The position numbers and the translations under genes are program-made. Below, in pieces: positions 8,814 through 16,694 of a stretch of DNA of 64,000 nucleotides. The notes beneath the pieces are model-generated. The model did not search any database. It saw only the letters and a program-made list of their open reading frames with translations, and was not told where the DNA came from. Position 1 is the first letter of the stretch; each line of letters begins with the position of its first letter. The stretch is from the NCBI GenBank assembly GCA_963809385.1, contig CAWEJL010000002.1, forward strand, positions 620,001 to 684,000. The letters are read 5' to 3'. The DNA comes from JAKAIY01 sp963809385. GTDB taxonomy: Bacteria; Chloroflexota; Ktedonobacteria; Ktedonobacterales; JADMIN01.

Positions 8814-9721
8814 AGTCGCAGACCATTCCAGAGCGGCGCCAGGAGCGACCTCACCCCCCGACCCCCTCTCCCATAGGAGAGGGGGAGAGGAACTCCCCTC
8901 TCCCCGTGGGAGAGGGGCAGGGGGTGAGGTCGCCGTGGGCGAGCATCGCGCGGGCCTGGCGGGCGATCTGGCCGGCGCTGGCGGCGTTCGCGGCGTTGCT
9001 GCTGCTCTGGCAGTGGGCCGCCAGCCGCGTCACCGGCTACTGGCAGACGATGTACCCCACGCCGGTCACCGTGTGGCAAACGCTGATCGCGCAGCGCGAC
9101 GCGCTCTGGGCCAACACGCTGGTGACGCTGCAGGAGACGCTGATCGGCTTCGCGTGGGCATTCGTCGCGGGCGTCGTCTTCGCGGTGGTGATTGATATCT
9201 CGCCGTGGCTGCGGCGCGCGCTCTACCCGCTGCTGGTGGCTTCGCAGACGATCCCGCTGATCACGCTGGCCCCGCTGCTGGTGCTGTGGTTCGGTATCGG
9301 GCTGCTCTCGAAGTCCATCGTCGTCGTGCTGGTCTGCTTCTTCCCGATCACCGTCGGCCTGGCGGACGGCTTGCGCGGCGCCGACCCTGAGCTGATCAAG
9401 CTCTACCGCACGTTCGGCGCGGGCTGGGCGCGGCTGTTCTGGTCAGTGCGACTGCCGGGAGCGCTGCCGTCGCTCTTCTCCGGCGTGCGCATCGGCATCA
9501 CCTACAGCGTGGTCGGCGCGATCTTCAGCGAGTACGTCGGGGCGAGCGCCGGGCTGGGCTTCTTCATGACGCTCAAGGCGCACTCATTCTCGACGGCAGG
9601 CGTACTGGCGACAGTTGTCGTCACAGCGCTGCTGAGCATCGCACTCTTCGCGCTGGTGACGATCATCGAGCGGCTGGCGCTGCCCTGGTACTACGCGCAG
9701 GGGCGCGAGGGCGCGGCCTGA
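8810..9721 (+). CDS. thiX: Thiamine-precursor ABC transporter permease (ThiX-like) with repeat-derived N-terminus
   Basis: Inner-membrane permease of the SsuC/TauC class with about six hydrophobic segments. The EAA-type loop reads YRTFGAGWARLFWSVRLPGALP, followed by the last membrane helices. The start at 8810 overlaps the thiZ stop, consistent with translational coupling. Residues about 13-41 are encoded by the dispersed GACCTCACCCCC repeat (8847-8931), giving Pro/Gly/Glu-rich peptide such as PPTPSPIGEGE that has no counterpart in the family. It lies before the first membrane segment and keeps the frame, so function may be retained. A start after the repeat cannot be excluded. Confidence 0.88.
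   Translation: MKSQTIPERRQERPHPPTPSPIGEGERNSPLPVGEGQGVRSPWASIARAWRAIWPALAAFAALLLLWQWAASRVTGYWQTMYPTPVTVWQTLIAQRDALWANTLVTLQETLIGFAWAFVAGVVFAVVIDISPWLRRALYPLLVASQTIPLITLAPLLVLWFGIGLLSKSIVVVLVCFFPITVGLADGLRGADPELIKLYRTFGAGWARLFWSVRLPGALPSLFSGVRIGITYSVVGAIFSEYVGASAGLGFFMTLKAHSFSTAGVLATVVVTALLSIALFALVTIIERLALPWYYAQGREGAA
8847..8931. repeat. Dispersed palindromic repeat, copy A (inside thiX)
   Basis: Outer arms GACCTCACCCCC and GGGGGTGAGGTC enclose two smaller hairpins built on CCCCTCTCC/GGAGAGGGG. Full-length form of a family with further copies at 31394, 32902, 52984 and 59733. Here it lies within coding sequence and is read through in frame. Confidence 0.9.
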
Positions 9722-9809
9722 CCGCGCTCCGCCCCGATTGTTCATATGCGGCATGGGTGTTCCGGCCAGACGGCCGGCGCAATCATTCGCGCATGAAGGC
9801 CCTGACGGG

Positions 9810-9866
9810 CCACGAGGTCCGCCTGCGCGGACCCGGACGCGGACCCGCGCAGGCGGGTACTCGTGG
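9810..9866. repeat. Long inverted repeat in the thiX-thiY spacer
   Basis: CCACGAG...CCGCCTGCGCGG and CCGCGCAGGCGG...CTCGTGG pair around a GC-rich loop. It lies between thiX and thiY and could temper readthrough or stabilise upstream mRNA. It resembles dispersed palindromes, not a classical terminator; there is no T tract. Confidence 0.7.
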
Positions 9867-9880
9867 CGGCTTGCCGCCTT

Positions 9881-9962
9881 CAGGCGCGATTTCAATCGCC
9901 CGCCGTCCCCGGCCCGCGATACAGGCGCGATTTCAATCGCCCGCCGTCCCCGGCCCGCGATA
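9881..9962. repeat. Exact 41-bp tandem duplication before thiY
   Basis: The 41-base unit beginning CAGGCGCGATTTCAATCGCC occurs at 9881-9921 and again at 9922-9962 with no mismatch. Each unit holds a near-palindrome GCGATTTCAATCGC. It ends 29 bases before the thiY start codon. Confidence 0.95.
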
Positions 9963-9991
9963 TCTGAGCGCATTTTACAGGAGTCATTTCG

Positions 9992-11062
9992 ATGCCATTC
10001 ATTTCGACATTCATCCGGTCGGGCGCCCGGCGGGGCGCGCTGGCGGCGGGCGGCGTGCTGCTCGCGCTGGCCGTGACGCTGGCGGGCTGCGGGACGACCT
10101 CAACCCCCACCAAGACGCCTACCGCCACGCAGACGGTGACGCTGGCGCTCGACTGGACGCCGAACACCAACCACACCGGCATCTACGTCGCGATGCAGAA
10201 GGGCTACTACGCCCAGCAGGGGATCAACCTGAAGCTGACGCCCTACTCCAGCAGCATCTACCCGGAGCAGATGGTCGCGCAGGGGCAGGCGGACTTCGCC
10301 ATCAGCTTCCCAGAGGCGGTGACACAGTTCCGCGCCCAGGGCCTGCCGCTGGTCTCGGTGGCCTCGGTCATCTCCAGCAACACCTCGGCGCTGATCTCGC
10401 TGAAAGGCAAGGGGCTGGATACGGTCGCCAGCCTGGCGGGCAAGCGCTACGCGGGCTTCGGGACCACCTACGAGCAGCCGGTGATCTCACAGGTGCTCAG
10501 CTGTGGCGGCGCGACGAACCCCGCGTTCCAGAACATCACCACCACGCTCGACCCGGTGGAGGCGCTCAAGAGCGGGCAGTTCGACTTTGCCTGGGTCTAC
10601 GAGGGCTGGGAGGTCATTCAGGCGCAGCGCGAGGGCCTGCAGCTCAACGTCTTCCCGCTGGTGGACTACTGCATCCCCGACTACTCCTCGCCGGTAATCG
10701 TCACCAGCCAGCAGACGATCCAGCAGAAGCCCGACATGATCAAGCGATTCCTGGCGGCGACGGCGGAAGGCTACAACTACGCCATCGCTCACCCGAAGGA
10801 CGCGGCGGACCTGCTGATCAAGGGCGCGCCCGCCGGGACGTTCGATGACAGCGGCCTGGTCTACGCCAGCCAAAACTACCTCAGCCCGCTCTACGCCGCG
10901 GGCTCCGTCTGCTGGGGCCAGCAGACGCTGGCGAAGTGGACCAACTACCCGCGCTTCATGTACGACCACGGCGCCATCCAGGACGCCAACGGCGCCCCCA
11001 TCAAGACCCCACCCGACTACGCCGCCGCGTTTACCAACGACTATTTGCCCGCGTGTAAGTAA
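9992..11062 (+). CDS. thiY: Thiamine-precursor ABC transporter substrate-binding lipoprotein (ThiY/NMT1-like)
   Basis: A lipid-anchored receptor that captures a thiamine pyrimidine precursor, presumably an HMP relative. A signal peptide ends at the lipobox TLAGC, a Thr-rich linker follows, and LALDWTPNTNHTGIYVAMQK is the hallmark start of the NMT1/THI5-like fold. 356 residues fits the family. CAGGAG lies ten bases before the ATG at 9992. It is the third gene behind the TPP riboswitch, separated from thiX by repeats. The final 50 codons exist a second time at 11953-12105, beyond a toxin-antitoxin pair. Confidence 0.93.
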   Translation: MPFISTFIRSGARRGALAAGGVLLALAVTLAGCGTTSTPTKTPTATQTVTLALDWTPNTNHTGIYVAMQKGYYAQQGINLKLTPYSSSIYPEQMVAQGQADFAISFPEAVTQFRAQGLPLVSVASVISSNTSALISLKGKGLDTVASLAGKRYAGFGTTYEQPVISQVLSCGGATNPAFQNITTTLDPVEALKSGQFDFAWVYEGWEVIQAQREGLQLNVFPLVDYCIPDYSSPVIVTSQQTIQQKPDMIKRFLAATAEGYNYAIAHPKDAADLLIKGAPAGTFDDSGLVYASQNYLSPLYAAGSVCWGQQTLAKWTNYPRFMYDHGAIQDANGAPIKTPPDYAAAFTNDYLPACK

Positions 11063-11091
11063 GGGCGCGCACCAGCGCCACCGCGCTTATT

Positions 11092-11135
11092 CATCAGCCC
11101 GCGTCAGGACCTCCGTTCGCAGACGCGGGCTGATG
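11092..11135. terminator. Hairpin between convergent thiY and the DUF3368 toxin gene
   Basis: CATCAGCCCGCGTC (11092-11105) pairs perfectly with GACGCGGGCTGATG (11122-11135). There is no T tract. It overlaps the last codons of the toxin gene on the minus strand and could end transcripts from both sides. Confidence 0.6.
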
Positions 11136-11588
11136 CGCCGCCCCTGCGCGACCATCTGATCCAAGGATGGGAGCCACCAGCGGCACGAGCTCCCGTTGCT
11201 TTGCCAGGAGGAGCACGCTAAGCGATCCCGTTACCGGAAGTCCCAGCCGCGTAGCGACAGCTCGCCCGCGCCGCTCATCGAGCAAAATCAGATGCGCATG
11301 ACTGGCGCGGGCGAGCGCAATGGCCTCAGCCTCGCCGGCATCGAGTGTTTCGGGAATCGCGGGGTCGGGTGGCGCCGCATGCACGGTGAGCCAGGGGAGT
11401 GTATCCAGATCGGGGCTACCGGGGTGGCGTAAACGGCCCGCCTGGTACTCAGCGTAGACAGCTTCAGGAATCTGGACCGCCTGGTAGAGCGCGGGCAGCA
11501 GATCGAGCAATCCGACCCCGGCGAGCGTGATGAGCGGCGTGGTATTCGAGACAACCGGGTTAGGGACAACCGGGTCAAGGCTGGCCAC
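11094..11588 (-). CDS. PIN-like toxin, DUF3368 family
   Basis: Probable ribonuclease toxin. VVSNTTPLITLAGVGLLDLL supplies the first acidic-site region in DUF3368 form, LDAGEAEAIALA the middle Glu pair, and LILLDERRGRAVA the third acidic cluster; the family is part of the PIN superfamily. The last 20 residues are low-complexity and lie over a hairpin. A GTG at 11588 is my preferred start, overlapping the end of the antitoxin gene by 14 bases; an ATG at 11624 is also in frame. Together they form a classical UPF0175/DUF3368 module on the strand opposite thiY. Confidence 0.85.
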   Translation of the reverse strand: MASLDPVVPNPVVSNTTPLITLAGVGLLDLLPALYQAVQIPEAVYAEYQAGRLRHPGSPDLDTLPWLTVHAAPPDPAIPETLDAGEAEAIALARASHAHLILLDERRGRAVATRLGLPVTGSLSVLLLAKQRELVPLVAPILGSDGRAGAAHQPASANGGPDAG

Positions 11589-11835
11589 GCCGCAGCTCCT
11601 CGTCGAAGTCAATGGCGTCGTCAAAGTAGGAGACGCCGTAGCGCCCGAGCAGATCGAGGAACTCCCAGCGCGTCATGCCAAGCAGAGACGCGGCCCTGCC
11701 AGACGACAGCACGCCCTGCTCGTATAGCCGCACGTAGAGCGCTTCGCGAGCGAGCGCCTTGATCTGTTCTTCATCCATGCCGCTGGCAAGCGCCTCATCT
11801 GGATACTCGATTTCCACTTTACGCATGTCCATCAC
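11575..11835 (-). CDS. UPF0175 family antitoxin
   Basis: An 86-residue helix-turn-helix antitoxin that should bind the DUF3368 toxin and its own promoter. Seen: VEIEYPDEAL at the start, REALYVRLYEQGVLSSGRAASLLGM (the winged-helix core of UPF0175) and WEFLDLLGRYGVSYF, with an acidic tail that likely contacts the toxin. It is the first gene of the pair and overlaps the toxin start. The module sits between two copies of the thiY 3' end, suggesting that it arrived as an insertion. Confidence 0.9.
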   Translation of the reverse strand: MMDMRKVEIEYPDEALASGMDEEQIKALAREALYVRLYEQGVLSSGRAASLLGMTRWEFLDLLGRYGVSYFDDAIDFDEELRRGQP

Positions 11836-11952
11836 GGCGGCCTTTCACTCCTGCTGGCGCTTGAAGGCTCCTCGCCCATCACAGGGCTGCTCGCTAGCGC
11901 CTCATGTCGCTCCATTATACGTCCCGTCGTTCGTCGGGCGCGCATGGAAGCC

Positions 11953-12105
11953 GCTGGGGCCAGCAGACGCTCGCGAAGTGGACCAACTACCCGCGCTTCA
12001 TGTACGACCACGGCGCCATCCAGGACGCCAACGGCACCCCCATCAAGTCGCCACCGGATTACTCCGGCGGTTCACCAACGACTATTTGCCGGCGTGTAAG
12101 TAAGG
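11953..12105 (+). pseudogene. Duplicated 3' end of thiY
   Basis: About 153 bases match 10911-11064 (end of thiY through the TAAGTAAGG after its stop), at roughly nine in ten positions by eye. The copy lacks a start, has a one-base deletion near its end and encodes only WGQQTLAKWTNYPRFMYDH and following residues. It flanks the toxin-antitoxin pair on the far side. It may be a remnant of a second thiY or the scar of an insertion that rebuilt the gene end. Confidence 0.9.
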
Positions 12106-12114
12106 AAAGTGCTG

Positions 12115-12168
12115 GCAAGCGAACGGGCCACCGTCCCAGCTGTGAGGGACGGTGGCCCGTTCGCTTGC
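12115..12168. terminator. Perfect 23-bp-stem hairpin between convergent units
   Basis: GCAAGCGAACGGGCCACCGT and three more bases pair perfectly with 12146-12168 around an 8-base loop. It lies between the thiY fragment (plus) and the aldehyde dehydrogenase gene (minus), where a bidirectional terminator is expected, but there is no T tract. Confidence 0.75.
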
Positions 12169-12178
12169 GTCTGGCTGG

Positions 12179-13687
12179 CTACTTCACGTCGGGGTAGGAG
12201 ACGAAGACGGTCTTGATCTCGCTGAACTCCTCGACCGCCTTGTGGCCGAGCTCGCGGTGACCGTTGCCACTCTGCTTGGTGCCGCCGAAGGGCAGGTGCG
12301 GCTCCGCTCCTGTCGTGCCAGCGTTGATGTAGATCAGGCCGGCGTTGATATCGCGCATGGCGCGGAAGACCGTGCGCGCGTTCTCGGTGAAGATCGAGCA
12401 GGAGAGGCCGTAGATCGTCGAGTTGGCGGCCTGGATCGCCTCCTCGTAGCTGGCGACGGGGATGATCGAGACGACCGGGCCGAAGATCTCCTCCTGAGCG
12501 ATGCGCATGTCCATCTTGACGTTGGCGAAGACCGTCGGGGCGTAGTACGCGCCGCCCGCCAGGTCGCCCTCGGTCAGCGCGTGGCCGCCGGTCAGCAGGC
12601 TGGCGCCCTCGCCCAGGCCGATCTCGGTGTATTCATGGACGGCGGCGACGCGGCCCTGGTTGACCAGCGGCCCCATCTCGGTCGCCGCGTCCAGCCCATC
12701 ACCCACGCGCAGCTTCTCGGCGGCCTCCGCCAGCTTGCGCCCGAAGGCGTCGGCGACGGCCTGGTGGACGATCACGCGGCTGGTGGCGGTGCAGCGCTGG
12801 CCGGTCGTGCCGAAGCCCGCCCAGGAGACGGCCTTGACCGCCTCATCCAGGTTGGCGTCGTCCATCACGATCACGGCGTTCTTGCCGCCAAGCTCCAGGC
12901 TGACGCGGCGCAGGTCGCGCCCGCACAGCTCGGCGACGCGCTTACCCACCTCGGTCGAGCCGGTGAGCGAGATCATCGCCACGCGCGGGTCCGTCACCAG
13001 CGAATCGCCTAGCACGCCGCCGGGGCCGGTGACGAAGTTCAGCACGCCCTTGGGCAGGCCTGCCTCGTCGAGTATCTCGGTCAGGTGGGCGGAGGAGAGC
13101 GGTGTGTCGCTGGCGGGCTTGAGGACGACGGTGTTGCCGGCCAGCAACGCCGGGAAGGTCTTCCAGGCGGGGATCGCCATCGGGAAGTTCCACGGCGTGA
13201 TGACGCCAACGACGCCCAGCGGCTGGCGGATGGTCATGCAGATCTTGTCGGGCAGCGCCGAGGGAACGGTGTCGCCCTCAGGCCGTGAGCCTTCGCCAGC
13301 GACGAACTTGCCGAAGTCAATCGCCGTCTGGATGTCGCCCATCGTCTCGCGCAGCGCCTTGCCCATCTCGCGGGTCATGTCGCGCGCCAGCTCAGCCTGC
13401 CGCGCCTCCATCAGCAGCGCCGCGCGCAGGATGATCGCGCCGCGCTGCGGGGCGGGCATCGCACGCCAGGCGGGGAAGGCGGCGGTCGCGGCGGCGATGG
13501 CGGCGTCTATGTCGGCGGTGGTGGACTTCTGGAAGCGCGCGATGACCTCATCGCCGTGGGCCGGGTTGGTGTCGTCGAAGGTCTGGCCCGAGACGGATGG
13601 GCGCCACTCGCCGCCGATAAAGTTCAGATAGGTTTTGGGCTGGGCCTGCTCCTGCGTCTCCGTTGACGCCGGGTGTGCGCTGGTCAT
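12179..13687 (-). CDS. NAD(P)-dependent aldehyde dehydrogenase (semialdehyde dehydrogenase type)
   Basis: Oxidises an aldehyde to its acid in the cytoplasm, with succinate semialdehyde, 2-oxoglutarate semialdehyde or a related compound as likely substrate. Key features: TPWNFPMAIPAWK (cofactor site), LTGSTEVGKRV, the general base Glu in LELGGKNAVIV, and the catalytic Cys in GFGTTGQRCTATSR. INAGTTGAEPHLPFGGTKQS near the end is typical of the GabD/KGSADH branch. The start at 13687 (MTSAHPAST) has GGAG about ten bases upstream and gives about 500 residues, normal for the family; the frame is open further upstream through repetitive DNA. No pathway neighbours help to fix the substrate. Confidence 0.93.
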   Translation of the reverse strand: MTSAHPASTETQEQAQPKTYLNFIGGEWRPSVSGQTFDDTNPAHGDEVIARFQKSTTADIDAAIAAATAAFPAWRAMPAPQRGAIILRAALLMEARQAELARDMTREMGKALRETMGDIQTAIDFGKFVAGEGSRPEGDTVPSALPDKICMTIRQPLGVVGVITPWNFPMAIPAWKTFPALLAGNTVVLKPASDTPLSSAHLTEILDEAGLPKGVLNFVTGPGGVLGDSLVTDPRVAMISLTGSTEVGKRVAELCGRDLRRVSLELGGKNAVIVMDDANLDEAVKAVSWAGFGTTGQRCTATSRVIVHQAVADAFGRKLAEAAEKLRVGDGLDAATEMGPLVNQGRVAAVHEYTEIGLGEGASLLTGGHALTEGDLAGGAYYAPTVFANVKMDMRIAQEEIFGPVVSIIPVASYEEAIQAANSTIYGLSCSIFTENARTVFRAMRDINAGLIYINAGTTGAEPHLPFGGTKQSGNGHRELGHKAVEEFSEIKTVFVSYPDVK

Positions 13688-14077
13688 GGGGATCGCTCTC
13701 CTGCTGGGGGCCGCGCCCACCCTTGGGGGCGCGGATGACACGGCGCCGGGCGTGTCGCTCGCATGCGGAGGCGCGGCGCCGGGAAACGCTGTGGGGATGC
13801 GACGCATCCGATGCAGTATAGCACGCGGCGTGGGGCGGCCCTCCCGGCCTTGAAAGGCCGGGGCGCCGCGACGGGGCCTTGAAAGACCGGGCATTCATGC
13901 CCTCGCCTCTGCGCTTTGGCCCTGCGCCCGCGCGCTCCGACCATTATGGAATTCCTGCTCGTTAGTCTGGTAATGCGATGGTTGGCGTTGCGGCGTTCAG
14001 CCCTTCAGTACATTTCGGACAAGCAGTGTCGAATCAAGTTGTCAAGCATCATCAGCGCGCCCATCGCCCACAGCCAG
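13688..14077. other. Gene-free stretch with REP-like palindromes
   Basis: CCGGCCTTGAAAGGCCGG at 13844-13861 and a degenerate echo GGGGCCTTGAAAGACCGGG at 13873-13891, followed by GGGCATTCATGCCC. Similar GGCCTTGAAAAGGCC elements recur at 35428. Otherwise I see no gene; the first part should hold the aldehyde dehydrogenase promoter. Confidence 0.6.
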
Positions 14078-14413
14078 TTACGAGAGCAGAACCAACATCC
14101 CAACGAGGATTGGAAACCCCAGCCCCCAGAGGAGGGTATAACCATAACGCTTCCACATGGCAATTCTGAGCGCCTCTAATGCTGAATCTTCCTGCACTTC
14201 CAGCATCACTTTTCTGCCAGCATGCTGTAACCGCTCCTGCCCTGGTTCTCTGGGTCTGTAGTAATACATATCGAGTGGGACGCCATCCACTGGCGGGAAA
14301 TGGCGCGCGTATTCGCTTGTCTTCGCACGGGCCCAGAAGAACAGGGCTATTGTTCCACCTGGCCACAAGACCAGAAAGGTGAATGGAAGCGCCTGTTCTA
14401 GCGCAGCCCGCAT
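14078..14413 (-). CDS. Small membrane protein of unknown function
   Basis: 111 residues with one hydrophobic helix at each end (FTFLVLWPGGTIALFFW and LLWGLGFPILVGMLVLL) and a polar middle, so probably a two-pass membrane protein with a cytoplasmic or external loop of about 65 residues. AAAGGAGAGG sits nine bases before the ATG at 14413, one of the best ribosome sites in the window, which supports a real gene. It is on the same strand as the aldehyde dehydrogenase gene but about 390 bases away. I recognise no family. Confidence 0.65.
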   Translation of the reverse strand: MRAALEQALPFTFLVLWPGGTIALFFWARAKTSEYARHFPPVDGVPLDMYYYRPREPGQERLQHAGRKVMLEVQEDSALEALRIAMWKRYGYTLLWGLGFPILVGMLVLLS

Positions 14414-14552
14414 GATGACTATCCTCTCCTTTGGTCTTCAAGAGCGCCGTAAGCTCCTCTGAATTGACCGCTTAGCATAGGGTAATTTCAGAGGCGCGGT
14501 CAATTGCTGCTATGGCCACGCCGCCCCTCCGTATCTCTGCGCGCCGCGCCAT

Positions 14553-15863
14553 TTACGCCCGCGCCGCCTCCTCACCCTCCCGCGCGGCGTACTCGCGGCC
14601 CATCGCCAGGCGCTTGCCGATGGAGGGGTGGTTGTAGAGCAGGAACTCGACCCACGGCGCGGGCTCTAGCTCGGCCAGGTTCTGGTTGGCCAGCCGGGTC
14701 ATCGCGCTGATGAAGGCGCCTGTCTTGCCGGTCGTCTCCAGCGCGTAGACGTCGGCCTGCGTCTCGATCCAGCGGCTGACGCCGTTGACGAGCGGCATGG
14801 TCACCAGGCTGAAGACGCCGAGCGCGACGCCGAGCAGCGGCAGCGTGGCGGGGTCGGCCAGGCCGTGGTAGCGCGGGTCCGCATGCAGGATGGCGGCCAG
14901 CGCGAGGCTGGCGACGAACAGCCCGCCCAGCGTCGCGACGGTCTGCATCGCGATCAGCTTGGGGATGTCGCGGTGGACCTGGTGGCCAAGCTCATGGGCC
15001 ACGACCACCTCGATCTCGTCGGGGGTGTAGTGGTCGAGCAGCGTGTCGCCAATGATGATGCGGCGGGTATTGCCCAGGCCGGTCACCATCGCGTTGGCGG
15101 CGGTCGTCTTCTCGCTCATCTTCATCGCGTAGATGCCGCGCACGCGCGTCCGGGCGCGCTCCGCCAGCGCCAGCGCGCGCCGCTTCACCTCGCCGTCGGG
15201 CAGCGGGGTGAGCTTGTAGAAGAGCGGCAGCAGCAGGATCGGGGCGAGATTGGCCAGCAGGACGGTGAAGGCCAGCATTCCCAGGCCCGCCCAGAGCCAC
15301 CACAGGTCCGGGCTAGCGGCTAGCAGCGCGTAAATCGCCACCACGGCCACCACCTCGAACACCAGCGAGAGCGCCGTCCCCTTCACCTCATCCACCGCCC
15401 AGGCGGCGCGGGTCTGCGTCGAGAGGCCATAGCGCCGGGGCAGGACGTGGCCGCTGTAATAGTCCAGCGGCAGGCTGAGAATGATGGAGATCAGCAGCAG
15501 CGCCAGTGTATACGCCGCCACGCGCAGCGGCTGCCAGCCCCAGGCGGGCGCCCAGGCGGGAACGAAGGCCAGCGCATCGCGCAGCCAGAAGTTGAGGCCG
15601 GTGAATAGGAAGATGGCGACCAGCGCCGCCGTCAGGCCCAGGCTGACGAGCGAGAGTGTCTGGCGCTGGCGGGCGTAGCGGCGCGCCTCCGCCTGGCGGC
15701 CCGTATCGAGCGTCGCGGGCGCGTCTGGCGCTGCCTCAGACGCCGCTGGCTCAGGCGCGGTTTCAGGCGCGGGGCCGGATGGGTCCGCCGCTTCGGTGGC
15801 GAAGCGCGGGTATGGAAGGGGGACGCGCGCGAAAGCCGGGCGCGTGGAGCGGCGGATCAACAT
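14553..15863 (-). CDS. M48 family zinc metalloprotease (Ste24/CAAX protease-like)
   Basis: An integral-membrane zinc endopeptidase. The active site is VVAHELGHQVHRD, with the third zinc ligand expected from the Glu in WIETQADVYALE. About seven hydrophobic segments surround it, and the PLDYYSGHVLPRRYGLSTQT region matches the N-terminal part of the Ste24 group, whose bacterial members cleave membrane or prenyl-like peptides; their substrates are mostly unknown. The 436 residues include an Ala/Pro/Glu-rich N-terminal tail of about 60 residues before the first membrane helix. It follows a small gene and a ferredoxin gene on the same strand with short gaps. Confidence 0.92.
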   Translation of the reverse strand: MLIRRSTRPAFARVPLPYPRFATEAADPSGPAPETAPEPAASEAAPDAPATLDTGRQAEARRYARQRQTLSLVSLGLTAALVAIFLFTGLNFWLRDALAFVPAWAPAWGWQPLRVAAYTLALLLISIILSLPLDYYSGHVLPRRYGLSTQTRAAWAVDEVKGTALSLVFEVVAVVAIYALLAASPDLWWLWAGLGMLAFTVLLANLAPILLLPLFYKLTPLPDGEVKRRALALAERARTRVRGIYAMKMSEKTTAANAMVTGLGNTRRIIIGDTLLDHYTPDEIEVVVAHELGHQVHRDIPKLIAMQTVATLGGLFVASLALAAILHADPRYHGLADPATLPLLGVALGVFSLVTMPLVNGVSRWIETQADVYALETTGKTGAFISAMTRLANQNLAELEPAPWVEFLLYNHPSIGKRLAMGREYAAREGEEAARA

Positions 15864-15902
15864 GTCTCGAACGCCTTTCTCGCGCCCAGCCCTGGAGGCT
15901 GC

Positions 15903-16121
15903 TCAGACGATGGTCGGAGCGCCCCGAAGCAACGTCTCGACGCAGGTAGCGCCTTCAGCGAAGTCGGTCAACTGGGCGACGGTGAACGTGCGGGAGCCGC
16001 CTAGCTGGGGATGCGAGACCTCGTAGAGGCCATCGCGATAGGGCACGTCTTTGACCACGAAGCCAAGCAGTTTGAGCGCGTTCAGCGCCTCGCCCTCGGC
16101 GTAGATACGATCTATACGCAT
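15903..16121 (-). CDS. Conserved-looking small protein, function unknown
   Basis: 72 residues: MRIDRIYAEGEALNALKLLG, then KDVPYRDGLYEVSHPQL and FTVAQLTDFAEGATCVETLL. It looks like a compact alpha/beta protein without membrane segment or signal peptide. CTGGAGAG about ten bases upstream supports the ATG at 16121. It lies between the ferredoxin gene and the M48 protease gene, with gaps of 54 and 39 bases, so the three may share a transcript. A 9-bp tandem repeat (TATGGCCAG) lies at 16146-16169, just upstream. Confidence 0.55.
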   Translation of the reverse strand: MRIDRIYAEGEALNALKLLGFVVKDVPYRDGLYEVSHPQLGGSRTFTVAQLTDFAEGATCVETLLRGAPTIV

Positions 16122-16175
16122 GCGGGTACTCTCCAGTATGACCTGTATGGCCAGTATGGCCAGTATGGCGCGGAT

Positions 16176-16520
16176 TTAGGAGCCGCGCGAGTTGCGCGAC
16201 TTGCAGCCCGTCGTGACTTCGCAGTCCTCCCAGACGAGCGCCTGGCAGGCGAGCCGGGTCTGCGGGCTGCGGTTCTTCGACCTCGTCCCAATCTGGTTCA
16301 TCGCCTTCTCGAGCCCGTTGCGCTCGGTGACGGCGCTGGCAGGGGAGACGCGCACGCGGTCAGTCCAGCACAGCCCGTTGCCGTGGCAGTTGGCGATCTT
16401 CGAGAGGCCGAACCACATGCAGTAGAGCGGAATATCATTCTCTAGCGCGGCGTAGCGCAACGACGTGCCAGGCTCGACTTCGACGGTCTTGCCCTCGTTG
16501 ACGAATGTAACCTTGGGCAT
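16176..16520 (-). CDS. [2Fe-2S] ferredoxin-like protein with an altered cluster motif
   Basis: An electron carrier of the plant-type ferredoxin fold: KVTFVNEGKTVEVEPGTSLR at the start and RLACQALVWEDCEVTT at the end. The usual ligand run is C-x-G-x-G-x-C-x-x-C; here it is CHGNGLCWTD, so the Cys at position 54 is Asp, checked from codons TGC TGG ACT GAC. Cys34, Cys45, Cys51 and Cys92 remain, with further Cys at 100 and 106, so an alternative ligand set or a non-redox role is possible. The 114-residue length is normal. The start at 16520 matches the fold. No partner reductase is nearby. Confidence 0.8.
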   Translation of the reverse strand: MPKVTFVNEGKTVEVEPGTSLRYAALENDIPLYCMWFGLSKIANCHGNGLCWTDRVRVSPASAVTERNGLEKAMNQIGTRSKNRSPQTRLACQALVWEDCEVTTGCKSRNSRGS

Positions 16521-16694
16521 CGGCGCTCATCCTCTTCTCTGAGACGTTTCGTGGGAGGGCAGGGCCCTTCACTGGGCGGGGTCAATCCCTCGCGGGACGC
16601 GCCAGGGCGCCAGTCACGATGCGGCGCGGCGCGTCCACAGGACGTTCATGACGAGTGTAGCATAGGCCCGCCGAATGGGTCAACGCGCATTTGA

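Noticed and set aside
9881..9962. CRISPR-like repeat pair
   Set aside because: Two exact 41-bp units are directly abutting with no spacers and no cas genes nearby; it is a tandem duplication.
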